Shown piece after piece: positions 1-11,101 of a stretch of 64,000 bases of DNA. Source of the stretch: Nannochloropsis oceanica (taxonomy: Eukaryota > Sar > Eustigmatophyceae > Eustigmatales > Monodopsidaceae); contig CP038108.1 of NCBI GenBank assembly GCA_004519485.1, positions 744,001-808,000 of the forward strand, in the 5' to 3' direction. Every line of letters starts with the position of its first letter. Positions within the stretch are counted from its first letter, which is position 1. A model generated the notes under the pieces. That model was not told where the DNA came from. It worked only from the letters and a program-made list of their open reading frames with translations, and searched no databases. Made by a program: the position numbers and the translations under genes.

Positions 1-44
1 GTCTCGTTCATCGCCGACCCACTCTTGAGCTCCAACGGAAACAA

Positions 45-90
<46 letters not shown>

Positions 91-109
91 CCTTCCCCTC
101 CACCACTCA

Positions 110-160
<51 letters not shown>

Positions 161-2687
161 GGAGCTGCACTGTAGGCTCCACAGGTCGTGCTACAAGGGT
201 AGCATCAATGTTTCCCTTTAAACCATAGGCAGCCGACCAAATACTCTCCTCAATGTGCTGCGTCCGCTCCACTACTAATCCAGCCGCCATCCCTCCTCCC
301 CCTCCCCCCCCTCCACCGCCTTCTCCTCCCCCTTCTGTGGTCGGTAGATACAATATCCTCGCCCACTCCACCAACGGCCTTATCAAATCTAACAGCTCCT
401 GCCTCGCCTCCGCCTCAGGCACTCTCAACCCGTACAACTGCACCCGGAAACGAGAAATGACATGATCAGCCACTCGCTCCACTTCCTCTACTACCGACCC
501 ATCCGCCAAGCGTTGCAGAAGCCGCTCCCTCTCATTCAGCAACAATAAGGTTGCTTGAACAAAAGAATGCTTCAGATTGCCCATAGTCGTCACTGGGCTC
601 TGCCCCGAGGACGATGACATTGAAAATTGCAGAACCGCCCGCCGATCGCACTGCAGCCCCGAAATAACCGACGAGGGACTCACCAGCAAATCTGGATGCA
701 AAATCAAATAGTTCTGCGTCCGATCCACCACCGTCAATAGCGCTCCCTTCTTCCCTTCCACTACATCCTTCCCTTTTTCTGTACTCACAATATGCACAAG
801 ATCCCCTTTCCGTGGCGGGCACTCCACGCTCCAGGGAGGGCCGATGGTGAGTTTCACTAGTTTCCCTGACTCGAGATGGACAGCTTCCGCCTGCTTATTT
901 CCACCCACGTCTTTAATTCCCTCAATTAAATAACGAGAGTAACCCCCCGCTTCCTCCATACCCGAATAGACGTCCGCAGGAGAAGGCAAGGGAGGGTTGG
1001 AGGACACGAGGGGAGGGAAGGGGAGAGGTGGGGCGGACTGAAGAGGCTTTGGAACTTCTTTGGAGGAGGATTGTTGTGTGCCTGCTGGTGATGCCGTCGA
1101 CGGAGGATTAGTTCGAATGTTGAAAATTGGAGCAACTGCTGGTGCCGGAGCTGCAGCTGGTGTTTTCGTCGTCGCCGCCGCCGCCGCTGCTATTACTGCT
1201 GCTGCTGCTGCTGGTGGTGCGGCTGGGGGTGCGGGAGGAGCGGGACGAAGAGAAGGAGGAAGCTCATCTTGCTGCGTGAGTTGCAAGATTTGTGCCCAGT
1301 CATTCTCTGTCCACAGGTTGGAATCGTCGGCTTCGTCCCATGGCTTGGCCTGCTCTCCTTCAATCTCCTGCTGCTGCTGGTGCTGCTGCTCCTGTATCTC
1401 TAGTTTTTCTCGTTTTTCCACACCGAAGCCACCTTCTTCCTCTTCCTGACTCAGCTTCTCCTCAATCTGCTCCAAGATATGCAGAAAACGCTGACCCCCT
1501 CCTTCTTCTCCCTCCCGTTCTACTCCTCCCCCTTCAAGACCCTGTCCCCTCCACCGTCGCTCTTCCCCACCTCCTCTTTCGCCCTTTCCTTCCCCCGCTC
1601 CCCCCAAATCAGACCAAAAGTCCTGCTTCATCGCTGTCTGTGTATCCTCATGTCCTGCCTCGATAGGTGCAGGCACCGATGCCGGTGCAAGGCCTGGTTG
1701 CGGAGCGTGATGCTGAAACATCTTGGGAAACCGACCCGGCCTGAGTGAGCGAGCCAATCCCCCAAACAAGCCACAAATACCACCGTCATCACCAGCGTCG
1801 TTTCCCCCCCCGATTTTCGCTGCTTTTGATTTGACCGACAGAGAAGAATGAAATAAGAAGGGGCTCGCCCGCCGAGTTGCTGCTGTGATGGTGGGTCCTG
1901 CAGTAGTAGATGGGAAATACTTTGCATGCTTAGCAAGACTGTCACCCTCGTCTCCCTCTTCTGCGGTCGCCGCTGCCTCGTCAGCCACCAATTCTTCAGC
2001 CGTGTGCTTGCCGCTACTGTCGCTGAAGAAGTTTGGTTGAGGTGGAGGTGCGGGGTGAGGAGCAGCAGGAGGCTCCGTGGCATGACGGTTGATGGCAGGC
2101 GACTTGCGAAATAGCAGGTTGCGCAACAAGGAGGACGAAAAAGAGGTGGAGGGCGCGTGAAATTGGTGATGGTCCTGCTGATGTTGTTCGTTGTCTTCAT
2201 CATCTATGTCCCCGTTATGGCTGACCTTACGACCACCAACTATCATGGCTGCTGCTGTCCCTCCGATTCCTGCTCCGACTTCCATCTTTCCGTCGTGCTG
2301 CTGGTGCTCGAGAGGGTGCTGCTGCAACATGAAGTGATAGCCGCAGACATTTTCTTTCCCTGCCAACATGTCTTGAATTATGCTCAACTCCCTATGCACG
2401 AGGTCCGTGGAGTGCCGCCGCATAGATCGATAATATTGCTTAGGCGAGTCCCGCCAGACCACCTCTTGCGTGTTGTCCATGGCCGGCGAATCCTCGTCTG
2501 CAGCTGCTGCCGTGACTTCCTCGTCCTGATCCTCGTCGTGTTGCGTGCCCCTGCTACTTGCACTACCGATTCGACCCCCACCACCGCTCATTGAGGACAG
2601 GGGTGCAGAAGTCCGTCGTCGATGGTCTTGCTCTCCACCCCCACAACCCTCGCCGCCACCGTCACCGTCCCCGCCGCCAGCCTCCAT
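1..2687 (-). CDS. DNA2: DNA2 replication helicase/nuclease, N-terminal part (3' end beyond window)
   Basis: One open frame runs from an ATG at 2687 to the left edge, giving about 895 residues of a longer protein. Residues 1 to about 570 are low-complexity and probably disordered. From about residue 577 the sequence follows the Dna2 family: a beta-rich segment, then LILHPDLLVS and LQCDRRAVL, whose Cys680 matches the first iron-sulfur cysteine. Next come IEESIW and GLKGNIDATL with the metal-binding Asp828, and PLELKSG with Glu886 and Lys888 of the PD-(D/E)XK nuclease. Dna2 trims flaps during Okazaki fragment maturation and resects DNA ends. The helicase domain and the other three cluster cysteines lie outside the window. 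Odd features are a Gly run just before the nuclease core and two polyQ runs (16 and about 14) between Asp828 and Glu886. Divergent from SMC2. Confidence 0.9.
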
Positions 2688-3474
2688 GCTGCGCGGCCGC
2701 TTGATACCAATCAGACGGCGCATCGCTGTATGTTGGTTGTGGGTGAGTTGTGTGTGTGCACATGTGTGTCGCAGTCAAAGGGCCTCACGTTTATCGCTCG
2801 AGAAGTTGGGCGAGCGCAGCGGGCCGTTGTGGCTTGGACACCCAATCTCTCCCGGCACTTTTACCAGCGGTACTACATATTTTCACGCCAAATAGAGGGC
2901 GCAGGGCAAGGACAGTATACCTGTCGATGGGTGGATGTGGATCGAAAACCAAATGCGAGGGGGGAAATCGTTCTTTCCATTTCTCCCCTTTTTCCTCGAC
3001 CATCATAAAATGCGGCGGTGTCTACGAAGCCGTACGAAGCCCTGATTTGATGTTAAGGTATCCATTTGTTGTCATCTTTCGTCTTGACCGCCCACTTCAT
3101 CCCACCTCGACACGCGTATTACTCTTATAGGCAAGCCAACCAATCCCGTTGTGCGACTGATCCCTTCTCTCTGCGGTTGTTGGTGGCCCGTAAGCCTCCG
3201 TGCAAAAAACCCACAAAGAGGAGCGAAGACTGGTCGCGTTTCCCAGCTTTTGACAATGGACACACACATACATGTGATATGATGCATCCAAACAAACAAG
3301 CCGGCCCGCTCACACATTCCCTTGCTACCCTGCATATATCTGCACAGGCATCTTCCGTATTGCGGCTCTTTCTCCTGGCGGCAAGCAACATTACCAACTT
3401 CTGCCGCGGCCCCTTCTCTCCCTTGCTTCCTCTCAGTGTTGGCACCACCCCAATTCCAGACCACCGCAGCAACC
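2688..3474. promoter_or_regulatory. Divergent intergenic region between DNA2 and SMC2
   Basis: This 787-base region lies between two start codons facing away from each other, so it must hold both promoters and 5' UTRs. At 2881-2891 it contains TTTCACGCCAA, whose reverse strand (TTGGCGTGAAA) is close to the E2F/DP consensus TTTSSCGC. That would suit a pair of S-phase and mitotic genes, but it is a single near-match and an inference. No other gene is evident. Confidence 0.45.
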
Positions 3475-6400
3475 ATGCACATTGAAGAGGTCATAATCGA
3501 CGGCTTCAAGTCCTATGCTACCCGCACCGTGGTCTCTGGTTTTGACCCCTGCTTTAACGCCATCACTGGTCTGAATGGCAGCGGCAAGTCCAACATCCTC
3601 GACTCCATCTGCTTCGTCCTCGGCATCTCCAACCTCTCTCAAGTTCGCGTTGGCAATCTGCAAGAGCTTGTCTACAAGCAGGGCCAAGCCGGGGTGACCA
3701 AGGCCACGGTCAGCATCAACTTTAACAATGCAGACAAGAAGACTAGCCCCGTGGGCTACGAGCACTTCGACAAGATCTCTGTCACCCGTCAAGTGGTGAT
3801 TGGCGGCAAGAACAAGTACCTCATCAACGGCCACGCCGTCCAAGCTTCTCAAGTACAGAATCTATTTCACTCCGTGCAGCTGAACGTGAACAACCCCCAC
3901 TTCCTCATCATGCAAGGCCGCATCACCAAGGTCCTGAACATGAAACCGCACGAGATTCTGGGGATGATCGAAGAGGCCGCCGGCACTCGCATGTTCGAAA
4001 ATAAAAAGCAAGCCGCCCTCAAAACCATTGAGAAAAAAGCTGCCAAGATGCAAGAAATCCAAAAAGTACTTGCTAACGAAATCACTCCTACCCTAGACCG
4101 CCTCCGCAAGGAAAAAAAACACTACCTGCAATGGTCGAAGAACAACACGGAAATCGAAAAATTACAACGGCTCTGCGTTGCCCACCAATTTACCCAACTC
4201 CACGAGGAAGTCTCTCGATCCGCCGACGAGCTCCTAGGGATGGAAACGGAGCGCGATCGACTAAAGGCGGAGATAGGGACACTCAAGGCTGGAGTAAAAG
4301 AGAGGAGTGCGGAGGCGGCGAAGTTGGGTGAGTTGAAGGAGAAGGAATATGTGAAGGCTCTTGAGAAGGCTAAGAGTAAGGAGGAGTCTCTCTCCAAGGA
4401 ATTGGTCAAGGTGAATACGCATTGGAAGAACAAGAAGGCCACTTTAGACAAGGAGGAGAAGGGCTTAGATGCGATGCAGCAGCAAGTAGGGGATGCCCAA
4501 GGCGCCGTGGGAGAGAAGATGAAGGAGCTTAAGGCAGCCGACGCCGCAGTAGCAGTCGCACAAGCCGCCCTGGCCGAGAGGGAGAAGATCTTTCAAGAAG
4601 TCAGCGCCTCGTACCAGGCCATATGTGCGGGCACGACGGAAGGAAGCGATGGGGACGAGGAATCCGCTACGTTGACGGACCAGATAGCCTCTTCCTCCCA
4701 AGCTGCCCACACTGCCGAAGGCGAAGCCGAACGCCTCTCGCTCCGCATCGGCCACCTCGAAAAATCTATCGTCGATGCCAAGAAAGAGCTCAAGAAATCA
4801 GAGAAAGAAGGCGGGAAAACTCTCCGGGAACGTGCCACCCTCCAAGCAGCAGTCGCCGAACTTCGACAAAAACTGCAGGGGATGGGCTGTGATGAAGCAA
4901 CAGCGGACCGTCTCCGGGCTGAGTTGCAGCAGGCCGAGCCGCAGCGGGACGCGTTGCGTGATCAAGTGGAGACGTTAGCCGCGCAGTTAGAAGGGAGATT
5001 GGCGTTTGAATACAGGGATCCGGAGAAGGGGTTTGATAGGGCGAGGGTGAAGGGGTTGGTCGCTCGGTTGTTGACATTAAAGGACCCCGCGGCGGCGACT
5101 GCGATTGAGGTGGTAGCAGGGGGAAAGCTTTACCAGGTTGTGACGGATACGGAGCAGACAGGCAAGCTGCTGTTGCAGAAGGGGGGTTTAAAGAGACGAG
5201 TGACGATCATTCCGTTGAATAAAATTTCGAGGAATGTCGTGGAGGCGGGGAAAATGCGAAAGGCGAGCCAGCTGGCGGAGAAGCATGGAGGGTCAGCGAG
5301 GCTGGCCTTGGAGCTGGTGGGATACGAGGAGGAGGTCCGCGCGGCGATGGAACATGTGTTTGGGAGTACGTTAGTGTGTGACTCGTTAGAGGTGGCGAAG
5401 AGTCTGACGTTTAATCGGGAAGTTGGTCGACGAACCGTGACCCTGGAAGGTGATTCGTTCGACCCATCCGGCACCCTGACGGGAGGGAGTAGGCAAGCGA
5501 TCGGCTCTATTTTGGGAAAGCTCCAAGAGCTGGACAGCGCTGCCGCTTTGCTGGCGACGATGGAGGGGAGGGTGGCGGAGTTGGCGGAGGCATTGGCAAA
5601 GCAGGGGACGGCAAATAAAGAGGTGGGAAAACTGACGGCTGCGCTTGAGATTAAGGAGCATGAGTTGAGGCTGTTGGAGGAAAGGGCGTCGCAAAGCGTG
5701 CATGGAATGTATGTGACACAGGTAGAGGACCAGGAAGCGGAGCTGGCGGAGGCTAAAGCGGGATTGGCTGCTTCGAAGACAAAGGCAAAGGAGGCGGCGG
5801 CGAGGTATAAGACACTGCAGCAGCAGGAGGCAGGGTTGCGGAAGCAGAGAGAGGACAAGCTCAAGGTCTTGGAGGAGGATTTAAAGAAGGCCAAGAAGGC
5901 GCACGAGGCCGCAGTGGCTGCAGCAAAGACAGCAGAGCAGCGGAGAAAGAAGCTGGGGTTGGAGCTGAAGGAGCTGGAGGGGGAGGACTCGACCGTGGCG
6001 GCGGCCCTGGCGGCGGGGAGGGACGGGCTTGCAAAGCTTGTGGCGGAGGTACAGGCGATGGAAGAAGAGTTGAAGGAGAAAAGAGAAGCATACGAAAAAG
6101 CAAAGCATGTGCTGGCTGAGGCGAAGCAACAATTAGCGGTGTGTGATAAGCAGATTCAGAAGTTGGAGGTTGAGAATGGGAAGGCGGAGAAGGGGGTCAG
6201 TGCTGCAGAGATTGAGGGGAAAAAGCTGGAGAATAAAATTGGAAGGTTCCAGAAGGACAAGGCCTCGGCGCGACGGGCATTAACTTCATTGTTAGAGAAG
6301 CATACATGGGTGGAGACGGAAAAGCAGTTTTTTGGACGGCCCCATACAGATTATGATTTCGAAGCGCGGAATCCGGCGAAGGCCCATCATTTGTTAGGGA

Positions 6401-7197
6401 AATTGCAGGAGGAGCAGGCGGGTTTGGCCAAGAATATAAATAAAAAGGTCATGGCAATGATTGAAAAAGTTGAGGGGGAATATGAAGAGTTGGGAAAGAA
6501 ATTGGAGATCATTGATAACGACAAAGTGAAGATGATGAGTGTGATTGAGGAGTTGGAGATGAAGAAAAATGAGGCCTTGCAGACGACCTGGGTAAAGGTG
6601 AATAGGGATTTCGGTTCTATATTTTCAACATTGCTCCCCGGGACAAGCGCGAAGCTGGAGCCAGTGGAGGAAGGCTCGGTGTTGGAGGGATTGGAGGTGA
6701 AGGTGGCTTTTGGAAGTGTGTGGAAGGAGACGTTGACAGAGCTTAGTGGGGGACAGCGGTCATTGCTGGCCTTATCCCTGATTCTGTCCTTGTTGTTATT
6801 CAAACCCGCGCCGATGTATATATTGGATGAAGTCGATGCGGCCTTGGATCTGTCGCACACGCAGAACATTGGGGCGATGCTCCGGACGCATTTCTCGCAT
6901 TCGCAATTCATCGTCGTTAGTTTGAAGGAAGGGATGTTTAATAACGCCAATGTCATTTTCCGTACTCGATTTGTGGATGGTGTCTCGACCGTCACTCGTA
7001 CCCTCGGCCAAGGCCCCGCGCTCAACAACAAGCAAGCACAGCTTAACAAGGCAGCAGCAGCAGCAGCGGCGGCGGCGGGGGCAGGGGGAAAGGGAGGAAG
7101 GGATGAGGAGGGGGTGCCTGCGAAGAAGAGCAAGAAGGCAGGAGGGAGCGGAGGGGCAAAAACTGGGCGGGAGAACGCTGTGCCTGTTGAGCCTTGA
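3475..7197 (+). CDS. SMC2: SMC2, condensin ATPase subunit
   Basis: A single uninterrupted 1240-residue frame. The ATG at 3475 was chosen because it gives the family start MHIEEVIIDGFKSYA; the open frame upstream from 3322 is leader. Walker A is GLNGSGKSN (residues 32-40). A coiled coil follows, then the hinge at about 507-680, a second coiled coil, the ABC signature LSGGQRSLLAL near 1088 and Walker B YILDEVDAALD near 1114. The N-terminal stretch NLQELVYKQGQAGVTKA is characteristic of SMC2. SMC2 pairs with SMC4 in condensin and compacts mitotic chromosomes. The C-terminus adds an Ala-run and Lys/Gly-rich tail of about 60 residues beyond the usual end. No intron interrupts the gene. Confidence 0.96.
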   Translation: MHIEEVIIDGFKSYATRTVVSGFDPCFNAITGLNGSGKSNILDSICFVLGISNLSQVRVGNLQELVYKQGQAGVTKATVSINFNNADKKTSPVGYEHFDKISVTRQVVIGGKNKYLINGHAVQASQVQNLFHSVQLNVNNPHFLIMQGRITKVLNMKPHEILGMIEEAAGTRMFENKKQAALKTIEKKAAKMQEIQKVLANEITPTLDRLRKEKKHYLQWSKNNTEIEKLQRLCVAHQFTQLHEEVSRSADELLGMETERDRLKAEIGTLKAGVKERSAEAAKLGELKEKEYVKALEKAKSKEESLSKELVKVNTHWKNKKATLDKEEKGLDAMQQQVGDAQGAVGEKMKELKAADAAVAVAQAALAEREKIFQEVSASYQAICAGTTEGSDGDEESATLTDQIASSSQAAHTAEGEAERLSLRIGHLEKSIVDAKKELKKSEKEGGKTLRERATLQAAVAELRQKLQGMGCDEATADRLRAELQQAEPQRDALRDQVETLAAQLEGRLAFEYRDPEKGFDRARVKGLVARLLTLKDPAAATAIEVVAGGKLYQVVTDTEQTGKLLLQKGGLKRRVTIIPLNKISRNVVEAGKMRKASQLAEKHGGSARLALELVGYEEEVRAAMEHVFGSTLVCDSLEVAKSLTFNREVGRRTVTLEGDSFDPSGTLTGGSRQAIGSILGKLQELDSAAALLATMEGRVAELAEALAKQGTANKEVGKLTAALEIKEHELRLLEERASQSVHGMYVTQVEDQEAELAEAKAGLAASKTKAKEAAARYKTLQQQEAGLRKQREDKLKVLEEDLKKAKKAHEAAVAAAKTAEQRRKKLGLELKELEGEDSTVAAALAAGRDGLAKLVAEVQAMEEELKEKREAYEKAKHVLAEAKQQLAVCDKQIQKLEVENGKAEKGVSAAEIEGKKLENKIGRFQKDKASARRALTSLLEKHTWVETEKQFFGRPHTDYDFEARNPAKAHHLLGKLQEEQAGLAKNINKKVMAMIEKVEGEYEELGKKLEIIDNDKVKMMSVIEELEMKKNEALQTTWVKVNRDFGSIFSTLLPGTSAKLEPVEEGSVLEGLEVKVAFGSVWKETLTELSGGQRSLLALSLILSLLLFKPAPMYILDEVDAALDLSHTQNIGAMLRTHFSHSQFIVVSLKEGMFNNANVIFRTRFVDGVSTVTRTLGQGPALNNKQAQLNKAAAAAAAAAGAGGKGGRDEEGVPAKKSKKAGGSGGAKTGRENAVPVEP

Positions 7198-8331
7198 GGT
7201 GGTAGGAGGTTAATGAGGGAGGGAGGGATGGAGAGAAGGAAAGAAAGGAAAGAGAATCCTATGTAGGTAGCGGTGGAGGGGTTGTGATATGAGAGGGGAA
7301 GAGCCAGTGGGCGAGCAACTGTACTTTTATGTGTGAGTATTTCTGTGCGCGTGAGTAAGGAGGAAAACCCGAAACGAAAGGAAATAGAATGAGAAGAGAA
7401 ATGAGAACGACCGAAGAGGGATAGGTGTGAACTTGCACGCGCGTTTATATGTGTGTGCCTGTGCCGCTAATGAGGGGATAAAGAAGCATCTGCCCATCGA
7501 AAGTGGTGTTGTGATCACCCCTTTACTAGTGAAAAACTAGGGTTATGTCGCGACGGAGAAAGAAAGAAAGAGTTAAGATGAAGTATTTGACTGATGATCA
7601 CGGACGAAGGAAAAATAAACGAGTACAAAGGGCGAAAGGAAGGAAAAAAGAACAGACACTAAGGAATGAAAATCCTTGATGGCCCCTACTGTTCCGGGTG
7701 CGGTGATGGCGGAACAAGCTGTTGAGTGTTTCCTTTTTAATCCCTTGTATGTTACGGCGGAAAGAAGGGGAGAGAGTGGGGAAAAAGTAGGGTTTCTTGG
7801 GGATGCACATAACGCAATGTCTCTCTCTCTCTCCTCTGCTTCTCTGCTTCGTCTCTATTTACCTGAAGGTGGGTATTGAAGCGTCTCGCGTGCCGCATTT
7901 CGCCACGCCAGACACACGTCTTCTTTGTCTCCTTTTGCTCCTCCTTTACCTGCTACTTCGTCCTCGTCCCCCTGATGATGGCGGGTCTACCTCTCTCTCC
8001 CGCTCTCTGGGTGTCCATTCCATTGATTATCGCGCACAAGACAGCAGAAAGTGGCGCATCTGTTCCTCCTGCTGCTACTGCCCGCTGCTGCTGCTGGTAC
8101 TGCTGGTGCGACTGCTGCTGCTGCTGGTGCGGTCTCAATCCTGGCGGCTCGCTGATGACTCTCGGATTCATTTGTTGTCACCATCATCTTCCTCTCACAT
8201 GCTCACATAATCTATTTCACGCTCAAGCCTCAATGTTATCCCACCTTAGCAAAGAGCGCCGCGCTCTACTTTACTGTCCTATCTCTCCCTTTATCCCACC
8301 CTCCCTTCCCCCACCTTTCCTTCCCTTAGAA

Positions 8332-8416
<85 letters not shown>

Positions 8417-8535
8417 TCCGCTTTCTCTCTCGCACGCACGCACAACCCTCACACACAAACACTCTTTCACTCAGCCCTCTTCCATCACTACACCAACAAA
8501 GCTTAGTCTCCTCCCCTCCCTCCCTCCTTCCCTTC
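7198..8535. other. Convergent intergenic region between SMC2 and importin alpha
   Basis: The region holds the two 3' UTRs. The first half is purine-rich on the plus strand; the second half is pyrimidine-rich and carries a CT microsatellite. Open frames here translate to Ser/Leu or Arg/Glu runs and are artefacts of the repeat. No gene recognised. Confidence 0.5.
8335..8417. repeat. (CT)n microsatellite
   Basis: Nearly pure CT dinucleotide repeat of about 80 bases with a few interruptions, in the 3' flank shared by SMC2 and importin alpha. Confidence 0.95.
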
Positions 8536-10395
8536 CTACCCCATATTGAAACTGAAATTACCCCCCGGCGGCTGACTTCCGCCTCCAAACCCTTCTCCTA
8601 ATCCCCCTCCTCCTCCCACCCCTCCACTCCCGGTATCAAACGAAAACGTCCCATTCGATGACGCCGCTTGCCCTCCTCCCACATTCCCTCCCTCCGCCCC
8701 TTCCTCATCCACGCCGAAAAACCGCTCAATCAGAGACACAGCTTTTTCATACAGCTGCTCCGAGGTATGATTCTGCAATTCCTCCAGCTTCTGGAGCCCT
8801 CCCAATTCGGCGACCAAGGCAGCCATTTCATTGTACCCTGCGCCCACCATCTTGTTCTCTTTCTCCCCCACCTTGAGGATGTTTTCCAACCCCTCCAGGG
8901 CGACCGAAATAATTTTGTTGTCGTCGGACACGAGCAGGTCACATAAGGGCTTGATGCACCCCTGCTCCACCAAATGCTTCACCTGTTCAGAAGTCCCACC
9001 GCTCGTCGCATTCGAAATCGCCCAGGCGGCTTCCTTCTTCACGTCGAACTCCGCGTTTTGCAACAACAGAATGAGGGGCCGCACCATGTTGTGATCAATA
9101 ACAGCCTGAATCTGCTCTTTGTTCCCCGCTGTGATGTTTGAGATCGTCCAGCAGGCCTCCTTCCGAATGGCCTTCTTCTGGTGGTTCAGCATGGCCAGAA
9201 GGCACGGCAACGCGTGATAGCCAATAATAATTTGTGTTTGCAGGTCGTCTCCCGTTACAATGTTGCCCACAGTGCGCAAGGCCGGGGTCTGAATGGTCGG
9301 GCTGGGATGCATCAGCAATTCAATAAGTCGCTTGCATACCCCCGCCTCGATCACGGCTTGGATCTTCTCGTTGGGACCGTCGGAAAGGTAAGACAGCGCC
9401 CAACACGCGTCTGTCAGCACCTCCTCGTCCGGTGAATAGATGAGCTGCGCCAGCGTAGGAAGCGCAGCTTTAACCACCTCGAAATCCGGCTGGGGCTTCC
9501 CCCGGCAGAAATTCGAAAGCGTCCACGTGGCATTTCGCAGCATGGACAGCTTGCTGTTCACGTGCAGCTGCTGCAAGAGCGGGAGCATTGCATGTTGTCC
9601 CAGGACCAGGTCCCGGCACTGCGGAGAGTCACCAGCTATGTTGCCTAGCGCCCATACCGCCTGCTCCCTCACGTCATCATTGGGACTGCTTAGCAACTGG
9701 ACGAAAATGGGCACTGCCCCCTCTGAAATCACGACCTTGGTGTGCTCCGAGGTCCCCGACGCAATGTTAGTTAGTGCCCAGGCCGCCTCAAACTGCAAAG
9801 GAGGATTATCCGCCCGCTGAAGAAATTCCACCAACCGCGGAACCACCCCCGCATTGATTACGTGCTGAATTGGTGGGTTCTTTTCAATACTAAGCAACTT
9901 GCGGAACTGTGTCGTAGCCTCCAATTGCATCAAAGGGTCCATCGAAGTGATGCCCGTCACCATCTCTGGCAAGTGCTCCAAACGCTGTTGCACCGACGCA
10001 TCGGCCCCAGCTCCTCCCACCCCTCCCACCGCCCCGAACCCCCCCGTCACAAGCCCTGCTGCCCCGGGCACGCCCCCCGAGACGGCACTACCGAAGTCAT
10101 CAGTGCGCCTCCGTTGGTTGAGCGACTCCTCTCGTTTGTTCTTCCGGATTTGGATCTGCGTCTCTTCTCGGCGGCGGCGGGCATCGTCTTGGTCGATACC
10201 CTTCTTGTAGGCCTTTTTCCGCTGTTAAAGGCGAGAGGGGGTTGGATGATTTAAAGGTGAGAGGCACACATGCACATCAAGAAGGGGAGTGTGATGCGGA
10301 GAACCGCACGATTATAGTAAGTTCGCTCCTTCCAACCACACCCTTATCTCTCCGACCATACGTACTTGGACCTCCTTCTCGGCAGGCGTTGACAT
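8536..10395 (-). CDS. KPNA: Importin subunit alpha (karyopherin alpha)
   Basis: Two exons: 10395-10366 (ten codons, [10 protein letters not shown]) and 10221-8536, joined in phase 0 across a 144-base intron with GTACGT donor and CAG acceptor; 571 residues. Exon 2 opens directly in the importin-beta-binding domain ([20 protein letters not shown], then [13 protein letters not shown]). Ten armadillo-type repeats follow, with NLS-binding Trp/Asn ladders such as [36 protein letters not shown] and [12 protein letters not shown]. The C-terminus has the acidic exportin-binding stretch after ERFFGVDEE and a Gly-rich tail. The protein bridges classical nuclear localisation signals to importin beta. An internal GTG at 10071 would delete the binding domain and was rejected as the start. 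Confidence 0.95.
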
Positions 10396-11101
10396 AGCTG
10401 CTGGCTGTGGTTAACCACTCGCGGGGGCACCGGGCGTCGTATACCTGAAGTGCGATGGGAAGGTAGAGGGCGTGGAATGAGGAATTCGTGCATTTTAGCA
10501 ATGGAAGGGGGGAGGCTGGAGGAGGAGGAGCTTGACCTGGCAAGCTATATCATCTGGTTGCCCCACTTATTGCACAAAAGCAAGACATTTAAATGTACTC
10601 AAGGGAAGAGTGTGGGGCCAGGCTTGTAGGAAGAGAAGGACAGGCGGGCGACCAAGCAACAGATCAGTCCTTCTTTTGGCTTGCCCGGAAAAGGTGTGAT
10701 GATTTTTGCCTCTCGACTTTGGCCGCAGAAGAACGAAGGAAAACAAATGCTTCTTTTTAGAACGCAAAAGCAGATGCCTTTTTCGCAGTAACCGCTTGCA
10801 CTACGAGACCAAATGTTTCCATAAAAGAGTGGAAAAGATATTATACAAAGCGATTTTAGGGTTTGCGAGCAAAGGTAAGCACAACCGAAGCCTCATTTTT
10901 TGCGCCCCTTTCAGCGTTGTTCGTCGTTCGCGTCATGCTTCTCTCTGCTTCCTGTCCATTATCGCAAAACCACGCGCAAGAAAAGCCAAGGAGGTTTTCA
11001 AAATATGAAGAATATGTTGATTAGCTTATTTCCTGTACACTTTTTTTTCACCCATCTCCTTCCCTCTCCCTCCATCCTCCAGCGCCTCCTCTTCGCTCTT
11101 T
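10396..11101. promoter_or_regulatory. Intergenic region upstream of importin alpha, downstream of IFT56
   Basis: About 700 bases with the importin alpha promoter and the IFT56 3' UTR, both genes on the minus strand. Weak open frames show no family signature. A lone TTTAGGG-like heptamer near 10856 is not repeated. No gene recognised. Confidence 0.4.

Noticed and set aside
7876-8601. A 241-codon plus-strand open frame rich in Ser/Leu
   Set aside because: It is produced by the CT microsatellite and pyrimidine-rich flanks and overlaps the antisense of importin alpha; no conserved content.
8536-10071. Start of importin alpha at 10071
   Set aside because: That codon is GTG and would remove the importin-beta-binding domain, which is plainly encoded upstream in the same frame and reached by a spliced ten-codon exon.
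10856-10864. TTTAGGG-like telomere or telo-box motif
   Set aside because: A single copy only; no tandem array, so not telomeric.
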